This document shows, in pieces, positions 1 to 11,179 of a DNA stretch of 64,000 nucleotides. Location: NCBI RefSeq assembly GCF_013426205.1, contig NC_089425.1:2914001-2978000 (forward strand). The letters run 5' to 3'. A model generated the notes under the pieces. The model saw only the letters and a program-made list of their open reading frames with translations. It was not told the origin of the DNA and searched no databases. Both the position numbers and the translations under genes were made by a program. The DNA comes from Metarhizium brunneum (Eukaryota > Ascomycota > Sordariomycetes > Hypocreales > Clavicipitaceae). Every line of letters begins with the position of its first letter. Position 1 is the first letter of the stretch.

Positions 1-1695
1 ATTCTTGCCCTGCGAAGCCACAGCATATGGCGCAATCCCCTGTTCAAACATCTCATCCCCAGTGCCGCCGCAGACCGCGACAGCCTCGCTCTCACTCGAG
101 TGCTTAGTGACCACGAAGCCGCCATAGAGATAGGTTCTCCCAGGGGTTTATTCCTCTCAGGAGAGGTGGGCACAGGTAAATCCATGCTCCTCGACCTATT
201 GGCAGACGGATTACCCACGGAATGTAAACGAAGATGGCACTTTAACACGTTTATGCTGTACGTATTTGCGCAGCTCGACAAGTACAGAGAATCACAAATC
301 AACTCTTCTGGCGCTGATTCAGAGTTCTCATTGGTTTGGATGGCAAAAAAACTCGTCGACGAGTCTCCCATCCTCTTCCTGGACGAATTTCAGTTGCCTG
401 ACCGGGCAGCCAGCAAGATCCTCAGCCACCTTTTCATAGCATTCTTCCAACTAGGTGGCGTCCTTGTTGCATCGTCAAATCGAATGCCGGAAGAATTGCA
501 AAGAGCAACGGGCATTCATTACGCTCCTGCCTCTCCAAAGGGATTGATGGGCAAGATTTTTGGCGGAAGCACGCGATATAAAGGGGAGCTTTATGGCCAG
601 AGCAGCGACTTTGCCAACTTTCTTGACGTTTTAAAAGCCAGGTGTGATTTCTGGCAGATGGAGGGAGCCACAGATTGGAGAAGAAGAGAGAGCACCGACT
701 GTTCGAAAACATCCATCGTCAGCACTCCAACCAGCACAGGACTGGCTGGCGCAACAGACGATGACAATACCACGAGTCACCACGACTTAACCACGCGCAA
801 CATACCATACAACTACTTCTTATATGACAGCCAGAATACCCACAAATTCGAAAAACGGATCGAAGAAACCATTGGGTGGAACAATTCGGCACAGATGCCA
901 TGGAGGCCGTCCGCCCTAATCGTATACGGTCGGCAGGTCCTCACCCCCAAACACCACGACGGCACTGTACTTTGGACCTTTAATCACCTCGTCGAATCAT
1001 TCGGTCCAGCAGACTACATTACAATGGCCTCATCCTACCACACCTTCATTATCGACCAAGTCCCCATCCTAACAGTGCCGCAAAAAAACGAAGCCCGCCG
1101 ATTCATCACACTCCTTGACGCCCTTTACGAAGCCCGCTGCAAACTTATCATCCGGGCACAGAGCCCACCTGATGATCTCTTCTTCCCACAAAACGAACCC
1201 CTCACAAGCCCCAGATCCAAGGACAGTCAACCCGACGGCGACGCAACCTACTCTGAGACCATTGCTGAAGTCTACCAGGACCAAATGGCCCCCTTCCGAC
1301 CCAACGTGTCATACTACGACACCAAAGCATCCACGTCAAAATACGATCCCGATCAAGACTCCGACTTTGGTCTGCAAAAGCAGAGTATCAATTTCGGCAA
1401 CACTGGTGCGTTCACGGGTGAAGATGAGCGATTCGCTTACAAACGCGCCATCTCACGACTGTGGGAGCTGTGCAGCGCGACGTGGCACGCCAGGACAGGA
1501 TCTTGGTGGCAGCCGCTCCCTCTCGAGGCTAGGCACTGGGAAGGCGGCGTAGCCTCGCAGCCAGTCCAAACGAGCGTCTCATCGAAGAAGCCAGATACAG
1601 GTGAAAGAATGGGCGACAGCATGGAAATAGACGTGGCTGGGCTGTCCAAGTGGAAAGTAGACGATTTACGCAAACAATCCGACAGCGAGAAATAA
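1..1695 (+). CDS. AFG1: AFG1-family mitochondrial AAA-type ATPase, 5' partial
   Basis: The frame is open from base 1, so the true start lies outside the window; the GTG at 100 is not a credible start. Walker A (GEVGTGKS) is encoded near 160-183, Walker B with DEF (ILFLDEFQ) near 370-393, and an asparagine-bearing SSNRMPEEL sensor stretch near 472-498. The C-terminal FAYKRAISRLWEL segment matches the end of Afg1/LACE1 proteins. The visible part is 564 codons, longer than yeast Afg1 (about 509 aa), because of a low-complexity linker around 690-790. Known for the family: an inner-membrane ATPase that helps degrade or mature mitochondrially encoded respiratory subunits. No intron is seen in the visible part. 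It converges on TRAPPC2L with a 192-bp gap. Confidence 0.9.
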   Translation: MLALRSHSIWRNPLFKHLIPSAAADRDSLALTRVLSDHEAAIEIGSPRGLFLSGEVGTGKSMLLDLLADGLPTECKRRWHFNTFMLYVFAQLDKYRESQINSSGADSEFSLVWMAKKLVDESPILFLDEFQLPDRAASKILSHLFIAFFQLGGVLVASSNRMPEELQRATGIHYAPASPKGLMGKIFGGSTRYKGELYGQSSDFANFLDVLKARCDFWQMEGATDWRRRESTDCSKTSIVSTPTSTGLAGATDDDNTTSHHDLTTRNIPYNYFLYDSQNTHKFEKRIEETIGWNNSAQMPWRPSALIVYGRQVLTPKHHDGTVLWTFNHLVESFGPADYITMASSYHTFIIDQVPILTVPQKNEARRFITLLDALYEARCKLIIRAQSPPDDLFFPQNEPLTSPRSKDSQPDGDATYSETIAEVYQDQMAPFRPNVSYYDTKASTSKYDPDQDSDFGLQKQSINFGNTGAFTGEDERFAYKRAISRLWELCSATWHARTGSWWQPLPLEARHWEGGVASQPVQTSVSSKKPDTGERMGDSMEIDVAGLSKWKVDDLRKQSDSEK

Positions 1696-1887
1696 AAGAC
1701 AATCCCAGTAGATGCAGATATAGTAAAACATGGCTACTAAAACTTGCAAAGAGACATACAAAGACACAATGCACAAGCTCCCGGATATCATGAGAAAGGA
1801 AAAAAAAGGCCCCAAAACCAGAAACGCCACGCCAAGTATGCCAGCTTTTGTGTCTCCTCGCCAGATCCTCCAACACGCCCGTCCGCC

Positions 1888-2513
1888 TCACAAACTAGTC
1901 ACACCCGGCGTCCACGCCTCCCCAATCCTCCTCATATCGCTGTCGAACCTCCTGCTCACGATCCTCTTGCCACCGGCACCCCCCAACGGCGCATGCTCAT
2001 CCGGCTCGTAAAAGGGGTTCTGCAGCAGCCGCACGTAGGCGCTCTGCATGGCGCGAAACACGGGCTTCAGCTCCGTCTCACGCAGGCCCGCGGCGGCCTG
2101 CCTCCCGCCCGCGGCTTCTATCCTCCTGCCGCGCATGTCGACGACGCACACCATCCGCACGCCTGTGTTGGTCTCGTACCCGTACGCGGCGAGCCGGTCG
2201 TCGATGGCGTGGAGCAGGCCGACGTCGCCGGAGAGCCCGACGCCCGACGCGGCGTTTGCCTTGGCGCGGAGCTCGAAGACGTCGATTGTCGAGGAGAGGA
2301 GGAGCGAGAACTGGAGCGGGCTGCGGATCGGCGTGAACGTGTTGGTTGCGGCGTCGTGCGAGGGGAAGATGGAGACGTGCAGCGGGTTGTTCTGTTTCTT
2401 TGGCTTTAGCGACTGCGCGAGCGGGTGGACGAGTAAGTATACTAGAAGAGGGAGGGACGCACGTTGCGGCCGATGACGCCCAGGCAGGCGATGGAGGGGA
2501 TTGCGGTCGTCAT
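1888..2513 (-). CDS. TRAPPC2L: TRAPP complex subunit 2-like (TRAPPC2L/Tca17), 2 exons
   Basis: Exons 2513-2463 and 2391-1888, with a 71-nt intron (donor GTGCGT, acceptor CAG) in phase 0; 184 aa. Exon 1 gives a sedlin-like start, IACLGVIGRN, and exon 2 continues NNPLHVSIFPS, as in TRAPPC2L (IA-VI-x-NxPLYI). The C-terminal NPFYEP and the SRRFDSDMRRIG segment match the family's conserved end. Role known for the family: longin-fold subunit of TRAPPII, assembling the Rab GEF for Golgi and endosomal traffic. Longer than human TRAPPC2L (about 140 aa) because of insertions typical of fungi, including a Gly/Ala-rich stretch near the C-terminus. The coding strand is GC-rich. Confidence 0.85.
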
Positions 2514-2874
2514 GGTTGCTCCCGGGCTGGTGAGTTTGGGAGTTGAGGTCGGTTGATGGGATGGCTTGAGGTCCGGAGGTTTTGGAGCGGTGGGGTATCG
2601 ACGGTGGGGATCGGAGAACGACATGCACCAAGCCAACAGTCCAACACGGTGTATTTCGTAGTAGTAGTACTTGAGTAGCTTGAGCTGTACATATGTACAC
2701 ATGTAATACTCGACATTGAACACTCAGAAGCGCGTTTCATCGTACAGGATATCAAGGAGGCCCTTTTCCAAGTCGTCAAATAACCCTACTGGGAACACGT
2801 CTATACGCCCACACAGCTTGCCAGCTTGCCAGATTACACGCCAGTTGATACATGGCTCCTCTCTCAACCGCCGC
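2514..2874. other. Intergenic: TRAPPC2L promoter and MCT1 3' flank
   Basis: About 360 bp with no gene. It contains ACATATGTACACATGT-like alternating palindromic sequence near 2690-2705. Nothing else recognisable. Confidence 0.6.
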
Positions 2875-4309
2875 CTACTCATCGTCACCACCAGCCGTCT
2901 CCTCCAACCCCCTCAACACCTCGTCGATGTCACTCGGATCCGTAATGGCCCAGACTCCTCCCCCCTTGACCGAGTCCTTCCCCCTCATGCCGACCTCCTT
3001 CCCTACCAGATTCCGGCCAACCTTGCCCGGCCCTATCCCAACCCACCGACGAACTTTTTCCTGCTGGTCCAAATACCGAATACTGTCCCACCAGCGGACC
3101 GTCTCGAGGCACCCCCTCGCCAGCAGCTCCTTCAGCTGCTCCTTGCTCCGAAACGGCCTCGCCGTGACGTTGCTTATGCACGGAATGTCTCCGGGAAACG
3201 TGATGATGTCCTCCCCCTCCCGCCCCGGAACGCGGCTCTTGTCCTCCAGCAGCGACTGCATCACGGCAACGGCCGGCTTCATGATGGGGCTGTGAAACGG
3301 GCTGTCGCTGTGCAGGCGCACCGCCCGCGGGTCGTGGCCCAGAAACTGCCGCACGTGCGCCATGAGCGTCGTGATGCGCTCAAGGTTGCCGCTCAGCACG
3401 ATCTGGTTCTTGCTGTTGATGTTGGCGATGAGCACCTGCTCAATGGGCGGGACGTGCTCGCTGCTCTCGCCCTTGCTCCCCGCGCTCGAGTGGCCCACGA
3501 AGTCGTGGATGGCGGCGATCAGGCCCCGCAGGTACTCGGGCTCCGTGATGATGGCTACCATGCCGTACTCCCCGCCGTAGTCCTGTATGGCCTTCTTGGT
3601 CGCGTCCGACATGGCCGCCGCGCGCCGCTTGACGAGGTACAGGCTGTCCTGGAAGGTGATGTATCCGCCGGCGACGAGGGCGGCAAATTCGCCGAGGGAG
3701 TGGCCGAGGGTCATGTCGAAGTTGTCGGCGACCTTGAAGTTGAACTCGCGCTCGAGGATCTTGAGGATGACGATGGATGTGGCCATGATGGCGGGCTGGG
3801 CGTTGGTGGTCTGCGTGAGGACCTTGGACGGCCCGTTTTGGATGACGTCGGAGAGCTTGAAGCCGGCGTAATGGTCGACTTGTTGAATGAGTTCGCGTGC
3901 CGTCGATGGGAAGGCCTCGAGCCATGGAGTTAGCATGCCGACCTTTTGGGTTCCTTGGCCTGTGATGCGCTTGGTTAGCCTTTGCCTGGTGAGCCCTTCT
4001 CCATGTACATGTAGATGGATAAGTTATTGGGGCAGTTGTTTTAATAGGGTAGTGTAGTTCCGTACCCGGAAAGAAGATGGCCGTCCGCGGCCTCCTGGGC
4101 CTCCTCGAGCCCATAGACATCCATCGTCGCTCGTGCCAGTATGCGTCATCTTCTCCCGCGAGAGTCGCGTTGACCCGTGGAGACAGGCGCTCACCCTGCG
4201 TCTTGACTGTTGCACGCCGCCATCGGGGGCGGAATGCGCTGCTACTAAGGCGCTGCATAGCCGTGCCAAACGGCTCGAGTGTGAGGAAGCGGGATTCACA
4301 GCAACGCAT
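2875..4309 (-). CDS. MCT1: Malonyl-CoA:ACP transacylase, mitochondrial, 2 exons
   Basis: Exons 4309 (or 4258)-4066 and 3959-2875; the 106-nt intron starts GTACGG and ends CACAG, splitting the Gly codon of FFPGQGTQ, the signature FabD N-terminal motif. The nucleophile elbow GHSLGEF lies near 3705-3690 and the catalytic-His region SPFHSPIM near 3300-3280. The family charges acyl carrier protein with malonate for mitochondrial type II fatty acid synthesis and so supports lipoate supply. The N-terminus is Arg/Ser-rich, as in a mitochondrial presequence. Two in-frame ATGs are possible: 4309 gives 442 aa and 4258 gives 425 aa; the second begins MQRLSSSAF, the better presequence. A free-standing AT domain argues against a polyketide synthase. 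Confidence 0.88.
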
Positions 4310-4851
4310 TCATTCTGGCAATGGACGAAAACAAGCAGGATCCAACACCTCTGGCGATAGTAATGTTGTATTGTCGCTTGGCCCAGCACGTGGGGCAGAT
4401 GTGGTGCAGCAGAGCCCCGGACCTCCGGACATGGACTTCAAATGGGGACCAGTTGACCTCTGGCAGCGCCTCTGGAGCGATGGTAGCCGCCATAATGGAG
4501 CCGCCAGGGGGGCTGTCAATGGCGGCCAGCACATTGATTGATGCCAAGCTTGACAGCTCCCCCACTCTCCCTCCCCCAACTCCCCAACCCCAGGTGCCCA
4601 GTGCCGCAATCCATTGTTCCTTTTGGCCCGAATTGCCGGGGACATGGAGCCCGTTCCAGGGTTCCAGGGCCGAGCTCCAGATCTCGACTTCTTTGGGCTC
4701 CTGGCATGTGCAATTCTGCTCTCGCCTTATACTTGACCGGCACATATGGCGTCATTCCCTCCTCCTACTCTTCTGCCATGTGAATCCAACCAGATCGTCT
4801 CCTGTCTGCAATATTATTAATTCATTCAGTTCATTCCTCATATCATAATAT
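4310..4851. other. Intergenic: MCT1 promoter, AP-3 mu 3' flank
   Basis: About 540 bp. Small ORFs here overlap on both strands without family resemblance. There is a pyrimidine-rich patch near 4560-4590. No gene seen. Confidence 0.6.
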
Positions 4852-6552
4852 CTAACACCGCATCTCTACGCCCCCCTTGCTAACGGTCAGATACTTGACC
4901 CCTTTGTACGGCTTTACGCCTTCAGCCATGCCCCTACTTTTCCTTGAATCCAGCAAAATACTATCCACCTTCAATCCGCTCGCAAGCCACCCCTTCACCG
5001 TAAAGCTCACTGACGCTGAGCTCGGCATCAGAATCTTGTTTTGCGCCACCTTCTTCGCGTCCTGCTCGTGGCTGTTACCCGTCTTGCCTCCCGCCTTGGC
5101 CGGCGCGCTTTGATATGGCTCATTATAGGAGTAGTCATGGTTGAATGCAAACCCGCTGGGGTCAAAGTCCTGTACTTCGTCATCTATTGGCCCAACCACT
5201 GTGCAGCGGAGTGCAAGCGATGAAGTCGATCCAGATAGCTCCTTGGTGGGGACCTGCCACTCGAGAACTCTTTCTCCGGGGTTGAAGCTGGCGTCTCCTC
5301 TGCTCGGTCGAATATCGGAGAGGTTTCTCACGTCTTCGGGTAGCGGGATCGTGACGCTGAGCCCTTCTAGCAGCGGCGCGCCAGGTGACCCCGCATGAGG
5401 CGGTCCAACTCGTCCTGACCCGATTCCTCGTCCAAATTGGCCGGGACCAGAGGTAGACTGGCTGCCAAGAATCTTGTTCACTTGCAGTCTGACTTCAAAC
5501 TCCAACCCCGCAGGGCCCAGTCCGGTCTTCATCTCCAAGTTGACAGGTAGCTTGAGATTATTCGCGCTTAAACTTCCACTCTTGCCGCTGGTAAACGGCA
5601 GCAAATCAACCTCGTACCCCGCCAAGATGAACCGGCCATCAGGCGGTATAAAGCTCAGTTCACCCGGCCTCTCCTTCCATGTATTCAGACGAACGCACGG
5701 GTGAAAAACGGGCAGCTCCATGATGCCGCCAACATTATGCTTCCCCGACGGACTGCTCAGGTTCACAGTAATATCCGGTACGCCGGAAACCTTTGCCGTA
5801 AACACAATGGACCCATTTGCAAATGCTGCCAGCGGCCGTCCCGACGGCGCAAGAGTCACAGAAAGAGTCTCAATGACATCGGCGTACATCTCGTTGGAGG
5901 TGTGTCGTACGTTGGCACTTCGCCACGGTAAGGCGGGCGTATTGGATAAATTTAAGCTTATGGGTGTTTTGCTGCCCGCAGTTGATCAGTTCTTGGAGCT
6001 CCAGACCCCTCCCCGGGGACAAACGCAGCACAATTACCTAGGCAAGTTAAAGCCACCGAAAATCTTGTCCAACAAGCCCTCCATTTCGACGTTTTCCTTC
6101 AGAGCATTAGGCTCGGTAGTGTTTATCGTCCCCGCGTCACACATTTCCGTGAGAATCTGTGCCGCTACATGGTAGTTCCTCTCAATCTCGGACGCGAGAA
6201 GCGGGGCGGCAATGATGTCTTCGAAGGCGTCGATTGCGCGGTGGAGAAACTCGATAACAAGAAGCGGTTCTATTTCGGTAGAAGAGGTCGCTAGGAATAA
6301 AAGGTTCGCATGGGTTAGACTGAAGATGAGAGTGGCCGGACTGGCATTGGGAAGATATATCAAGTTCGGCCTGGGAACTGGGTGCTCGAGATAGAGGGGC
6401 AGCAGGTGCTTGGCGGAGAGAGGTCGGCCGGTGTAGGTATGCGACAAGATGGGCTTCCTAGGTCTCTTAGCACTGGCAGAAGGTGTCAATGGGTCATGGT
6501 ATTCGAACCTGTTATCGTCGTATATGTGCAGCGCCTCAATAAGGCCGTTCAT
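4852..6552 (-). CDS. APM3: AP-3 adaptor complex mu subunit, 2 exons
   Basis: Exons 6552-6038 and 5956-4852; the 81-nt intron has donor GTAATT and acceptor AAG; 539 aa. The N-terminal half starts MNGLIEALHIYDDN and holds the longin-like mu domain (about residues 1-165, with LLPLYLEHPVPRPNLIYLP). The mu homology domain starts near residue 182 with PWRSANVRHTSNEMYADVIE, the typical AP-mu junction. A serine/proline/glycine loop interrupts the MHD at about 5380-5460. Known role: cargo-signal recognition in AP-3, sorting from Golgi/endosome to vacuole. The ATG at 6552 fits family starts; an upstream in-frame ATG at 6639 gives an extension without similarity. Divergent from the DMAC1-like gene across 353 bp. 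Confidence 0.88.
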
Positions 6553-6905
6553 TCTCGCGATTGCCGTTGCTGGTGGCACGGTTTCGAGCTTGTCAGATGC
6601 TTCAAAGGAAGGACGTCTGGTCCAAATGTTGCGCCGCACACGCGACTCAGCGAAAGGGAAGCTGGATAGTGCTGACTAACAGGGGACTAGCTGCAATAAA
6701 CCAGAACGAGACCACCAGCCAGGACCCCAATTCGCTGTGGCGTCCATGTCGCAAGCTACCCCCCAGTACGGAGTACACTATGGGTACCTCTACCTAGCTG
6801 TGGCTCAAGCATCCGCTTCAATGTTCCCATAGTCTGGTTCCAGATCGTAGCTTCAAAGCTCCAGTCGTCTCTATTGCTTCAACACAGTTCTGTCAACTCG
6901 CAGCC
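6553..6905. promoter_or_regulatory. Divergent promoter between APM3 and DMAC1-like gene
   Basis: A 353-bp spacer between two genes read away from each other. It contains one TACGGAGTA (6767-6775) and a pyrimidine-rich stretch just upstream of the plus-strand ATG. No TATA box is evident. Confidence 0.5.
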
Positions 6906-7264
6906 ATGGCCGGCGACAAGCCCCCTACCATCCAATCCCTCGACAAACCAGAAGATCTCAAAGGTCTCCTCCGTCAAGACCGTGGCGATGACTGCCTAAG
7001 CTGCAAAATTGTCGGTAAGATGCTACACCTTTCCCCAACCAGGAGATGTTTGCCGCGGAATTTAACAAGAACACCCCATCAGGAAGCGGCGCCTTTTTCG
7101 GTCTAGGAGCATACAGCTACTTCTCCGGCATGTCGCAGCTAGAAAAGCAGCGCCAGGCCATCCTGCAGAGCAAGTCCATGTTCGGCATGAGGAGTCGCAA
7201 GTTTGGCATCGTTGGTATTTCGCTGGGCCTGGTGTGGATGGGCCTCTGGAGAGCGTTCCGGTGA
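6906..7264 (+). CDS. DMAC1-like (DUF4536) small mitochondrial membrane protein, 2 exons
   Basis: Exons 6906-7014 and 7083-7264; the 68-nt intron runs from GTAAGA to TCAG and splits a Gly codon; 96 aa. It has a C-x2-C pair (Cys30, Cys33 in DDCLSCKIVG) followed by GAFFGLGAYSYFSG and a second hydrophobic helix (GIVGISLGLVWMGLW). This CxxC plus two-helix layout is that of the DMAC1/TMEM261 domain. In animals DMAC1 helps assemble the distal membrane arm of complex I; that function in this fungus is inference. The track-independent sign that the gene is real is the intron, which restores the motif exactly. The short C-terminal tail ends RAFR. Confidence 0.8.
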
Positions 7265-7827
7265 TTTGTGTATATTAAAGAATGGTTCTGTACGATATTG
7301 TAACATAGTATAGCATAATTTCACGATTCGCATGAATACATGGTTTTTCTGTGCCATCCATCCCCCGTATGTGATGTCTGATATGTGAGGAGATTGTACT
7401 GGTCACGAGCAATCCTCGCTTGGGCCCGGTTTCTTACCATAAAACCGAATATACAACATCTTCAACTACTATAGCTCGCAATCTAGTCACTGACTTGTAA
7501 AAAGCAAAGTAAAAAGCAGCAGCTCTCTCCATTCCACGGCGCATTGTCAGTCGCAACAATCCACCCGGCTGCACCAACGAAAATCTTCACTTTATCAACG
7601 ACCCACTTCAGACTTCACCTCACCTCACCTCGACTCACCATCAAACTCATAAACCTCGTGTCCAACTCAACATTGCCCATATGCAACCCCAAACGAAAGG
7701 CCACCGATAACAGTATACACATGCAAAAAGACACCAGCCAAGAGAAATAGCAATCCAACACCAAGCCACGCCCACAGCGGCGCATAATCTCACCCACACA
7801 TATCGCCGCCCACGCCTCGTCTTCACA
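7265..7827. other. Intergenic: DMAC1-like 3' flank and RRP4 leader
   Basis: 560 bp. The 3' part (about 7540-7820) is CA-rich with repeated CTCACC/CACCTC, typical of a fungal 5' leader. No independent gene seen. Confidence 0.55.
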
Positions 7828-8955
7828 ATGCCCATCACCATCCTCAAACCACAAGCCGCCTCCCGCCGCCCACTCTCATCCCTCGTCGCAGAGCCCGACT
7901 CCGACTCCGACCCCGACTCCCCCGGCGGCGTCGACATCGAAGGCGACGTCTCCATGGGCGGGACCAAGCGAAGGCACAGCATAGACGCAGACGAGATCCT
8001 CACCCCCGGCACCATCATCACATCCAACCCCCAGTGGATGCGGTAAGTAATTTTTTTTTCCTCTTTACCCCCTTCACCCATCCTCCCCCCCAAAAAAAAA
8101 GACGCGCCAGTGCTCACAAGTCCCAGCGGCCACGGGACATATCTGCCCGCCTCGACGCAGTCCATAACCTCCTCCCTAGCCGGCACGCTCACCAAGACCA
8201 ACAAGCTCCTCTCGGTGCGGCCCCTGCGCGCGCGCTACACCCCCGAGATAGGCGACCTCGTCGTCGGCCGCATCACCGAGGTGCAAGCCAAGCGGTGGCG
8301 CGTCGACGTGGCCGCCAGCCAGCTCGCCATCCTGCAGATCAGCGCCATCAACCTCCCCGGCGGCATCCTCCGCAAGCGCACCGAGACGGACGAGCTCCAG
8401 ATCCGCTCCTTCTTCTCCGAGGGCGACCTCGTCGTCGCCGAGGTCCAGCAGCTGCACCAGGACGGCGCCGCCTCGCTGCACACCCGCTCCCTCAAGTACG
8501 GCAAGCTGCGCAACGGCGTCTTCGTGAGCGTCTCGGGCACCGGCGGCGGCGGCGGCGTCGTCAGGTCGAAGCGCCAGGTGTGGACCATGGAGGGCGCCAA
8601 CGCCGCGGGCAAGATTGACGTGCTGCTGGGCGTCAACGGGTACATCTGGATCAGCAAGCACCTCGACAGCGAGGTGGCCGCCGAGGCGGCGGGGATCAAC
8701 CGCATGGAGGAGAGCGTCAGCAGCAGGGTGTACTCCAGCCAGAATGACGACATCGACGTGGCTACCATGAGGGAGATTGTGAGGGTGAGGTGTGTGATTC
8801 TAGCGCTTGTTGAGAACGGCGTGCGGGTGGATGAGGATATGGTCGAGAGGGGGTATATGGAGGCTGTGGAGATGGCGAGGGAGGATGAGGGTGATGATTT
8901 GTATCTGGGAGGCGACAAGGGCTCTCGGCTGGCTGCCATTTTGGCCGGTCGTTGA
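7828..8955 (+). CDS. RRP4: Exosome complex cap subunit Rrp4, 2 exons
   Basis: Exons 7828-8042 and 8127-8955; the 84-nt intron begins GTAAGT and carries a poly-T and poly-C/A tract; 347 aa. Residues 1-70 are low complexity with an SDSDPDSP acidic run and end [21 protein letters not shown] follows the join. The S1 domain begins at [14 protein letters not shown] with KRWRVDV, and a KH-like segment includes [12 protein letters not shown], the type seen in Rrp4. Known role: RNA-binding cap of the nuclear and cytoplasmic exosome, guiding 3'-5' decay and 5.8S processing. A Gly-rich loop at about 8540-8560 is an insertion. Codon usage is strongly GC-biased in the central part. Convergent with HFD1. 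Confidence 0.9.
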
Positions 8956-9465
8956 TACGAACCGCAACGAGTGCCACAAGTCGCTGCTGTATTCTCATGG
9001 TCATGGTTGATAAGTGCAGAAGCGGCCGCTGGTTGCATGCATTGTGTTTCCCTCCTTCCGTGATGATGTGGACTACTCATAGATTGCGGTTTTTAGACGG
9101 ACAGAATAAAGCCAAGGAAAGGGTTCGGCTTCACGGCCATGTGAAAATATAGTGGTGTTTTGGTTCTTTTCAAACCAGGTGGCGATTCTACATAACGTAC
9201 AAATCCTACCGATGTTGGATACCAAAAAAAAAACAGACTTGGACTGTGATCCTGTCATATGTGTCGCAAAGATATATATTCCTCCCCATCGCTCACACAT
9301 CACATCAGTCTGCCTAGTTTTCCCCTCTTCGAATTACATCTCAACACACATCCCTCTTTCATTAAATATGACAAAAAATGGGTATCGGTACGGGACGTAT
9401 TGTTCGTAGAATGACATTGTTTTACAATTCTCAGTCGTCTTGCTCGGGCGATGGTTTCGCGCCAT
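8956..9465. other. Convergent intergenic, RRP4 and HFD1 3' ends
   Basis: About 510 bp, moderately AT-rich, with an A9 tract at 9223-9232. Likely 3' UTRs of both genes. No ORF of interest. Confidence 0.55.
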
Positions 9466-11179
9466 TTACAGGCCTAGCGAATTTCTCTTCAGCCGAAAGA
9501 ACATGGCAATCAGGGCAAAGATGATCCCCCACCTTAGTGCTGCACTGGATGTGCTCTTCCCACCGAGGCCGAACAGGAAACCGAGCCAGTACTTGAGACC
9601 TTGGGTAACGTTGCCCTCACGGTCAAAGTTGGGTTTTTGTCCATTCATCATGCGGTAACGGCTTAATTCGTCCCATGAGTACGGCATATAGCGTACGCGA
9701 AGGACCTTTTCTGCCCATTTGGGGACTTGGGTGATGACGCGCTGGTGGCTAAAGGCTTTGAAGGAGTAGTAACCGTGGTAACTACCTTGGCCGGAGGAGC
9801 CAATGCCGCCGAGGGGGGTGGCGTTGATCATGGCGTGGAAAAAGGCATCGTTGACGGTGGCACCCCCTGACGTGACATTGTTCAGGACTGTAACCATGCA
9901 TTAGATTATTTAATTTTGACAAGACGCTTTTTTTTTACTGGAAAGAGTGCGTTTTCTACCGTGGTAAGTGTGCGCAAAGTTGAGTCCTTAACATACCTTT
10001 ATTATTTTCTTCATCAGAACCAAATGTGAAAAGAGCCAACGGCGTCGGGTCAACCTTGTTGGCAATGTCAATGGCCTCGTCGAGATTATCAAACGGCATG
10101 ATAGACCAAATGGGACCGAAACTCTCCTCGGCCATCATAGTGTCCTCAACATCGTCGACGAGGACGGCCGTCGGCTCGATCCACAACTTCTCTTCATCAG
10201 ACCCGCCTCCCATGACAATCTTGCCCTTGGAGTTGTTCAGCATCCTCATCAGACGATCGAAATGGCCTTTGTTGACAATACGCGACAAATCACTGTCCTT
10301 GGCGCCCTTGGGCATGAATGTGCGGTACTGCTTGTTTACTTCGGCGATGAACTCATTCAAGACGGGACGCTCAATAAGAACATAATTGTGCGACAGGCAC
10401 ACCTGGCCAGCGTTGAGGCACTTTTGCCACAGAAGACGCCTGGCGGCGAGCTTGACATCACCATTCTTGGTAACGAAGGCTGGGTTTTGGCCACCAAGTT
10501 CGAGAAGAACGGGTGTGAGAGACTGGGCAGCCTTGGTTGCGATGATGGCACCAGTCTTCTTGCCACCGGTAAAGACAATCTTATCAAACTTATGCTCCAT
10601 GACATGTTTAGTTTCCTCCAAGGCACCGTTGACACATACATAACAATCCGGGTCGAGGTACTCGTCAAATATCTTCTTGAGAATCATGGCAGAGTGAGGC
10701 GACAGCTCAGAGGGCTTGAGTATGACACAGTTACCGGCGGCAATGGCGCCAATGACGGGAGTGAGATTCAACTGAAAGGGGAAGTTGTAAGCACCAATGA
10801 CGAGCACCTGGCCCAAAGGCTCGTTTCTTATACGCGGGCGCATTGGCCAGTAAGTCATAGGCAGGTCGACGACGTATTCATCCTTGGCCCAGGTCTCGAG
10901 CTTATTGGCGACATTGATAGCCTCGTTCTTAACCCAGTCAATCTCGGTGACGTGAGCCTCAAACTTGCATTTTCCCATGTCCTTCATGACAGCCTCCTCA
11001 ATGAGTTGCTCATAGTCAGAGACGGCCCAGTAGAGCCTGCGGATCTGCTGCAAACGAAAGTTCATGTCCTTGGTCTTGTTGGTGCGGAAGGTCTTGCGCA
11101 GACGCTCGACGTGGGCAGTGATGCCGTCAAGGGAAGCGGGCTCAAAGGCCGGGATGGGGCCGGTCTTGACGTGAGCCAT
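9466..11179 (-). CDS. HFD1: Fatty aldehyde dehydrogenase (ALDH3 type), 2 exons
   Basis: Exons 11179-9997 and 9887-9466; the 109-nt intron has donor GTATGT and acceptor ACAG; 534 aa. ALDH motifs are present: GAYNFPFQLNL, FTGGKKTG, the general base in LLELGGQNP and the nucleophile in NAGQVCLSHN. The C-terminus carries a hydrophobic anchor (RWGIIFALIAMFF) followed by basic residues, as in ALDH3A2/Hfd1. Known role: oxidation of long-chain aldehydes, including the hexadecenal arising from sphingolipid breakdown, and in yeast a step of coenzyme Q precursor supply. The ATG at 11179 (MAHVKTGPIP) gives the family's usual length; an in-frame ATG at 11371 would add 64 residues with no acidic residue, which could be a mitochondrial presequence. 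Confidence 0.92.

Noticed and set aside
2716..3933. 405-codon plus-strand frame
   Set aside because: It lies antisense to MCT1, whose motifs and splice join are clear; its length comes from the GC-rich coding strand.
2875..4309. MCT1 as part of a polyketide or fatty acid synthase cluster
   Set aside because: It is a stand-alone acyltransferase with a presequence, and no ketosynthase, reductase or carrier gene is nearby.
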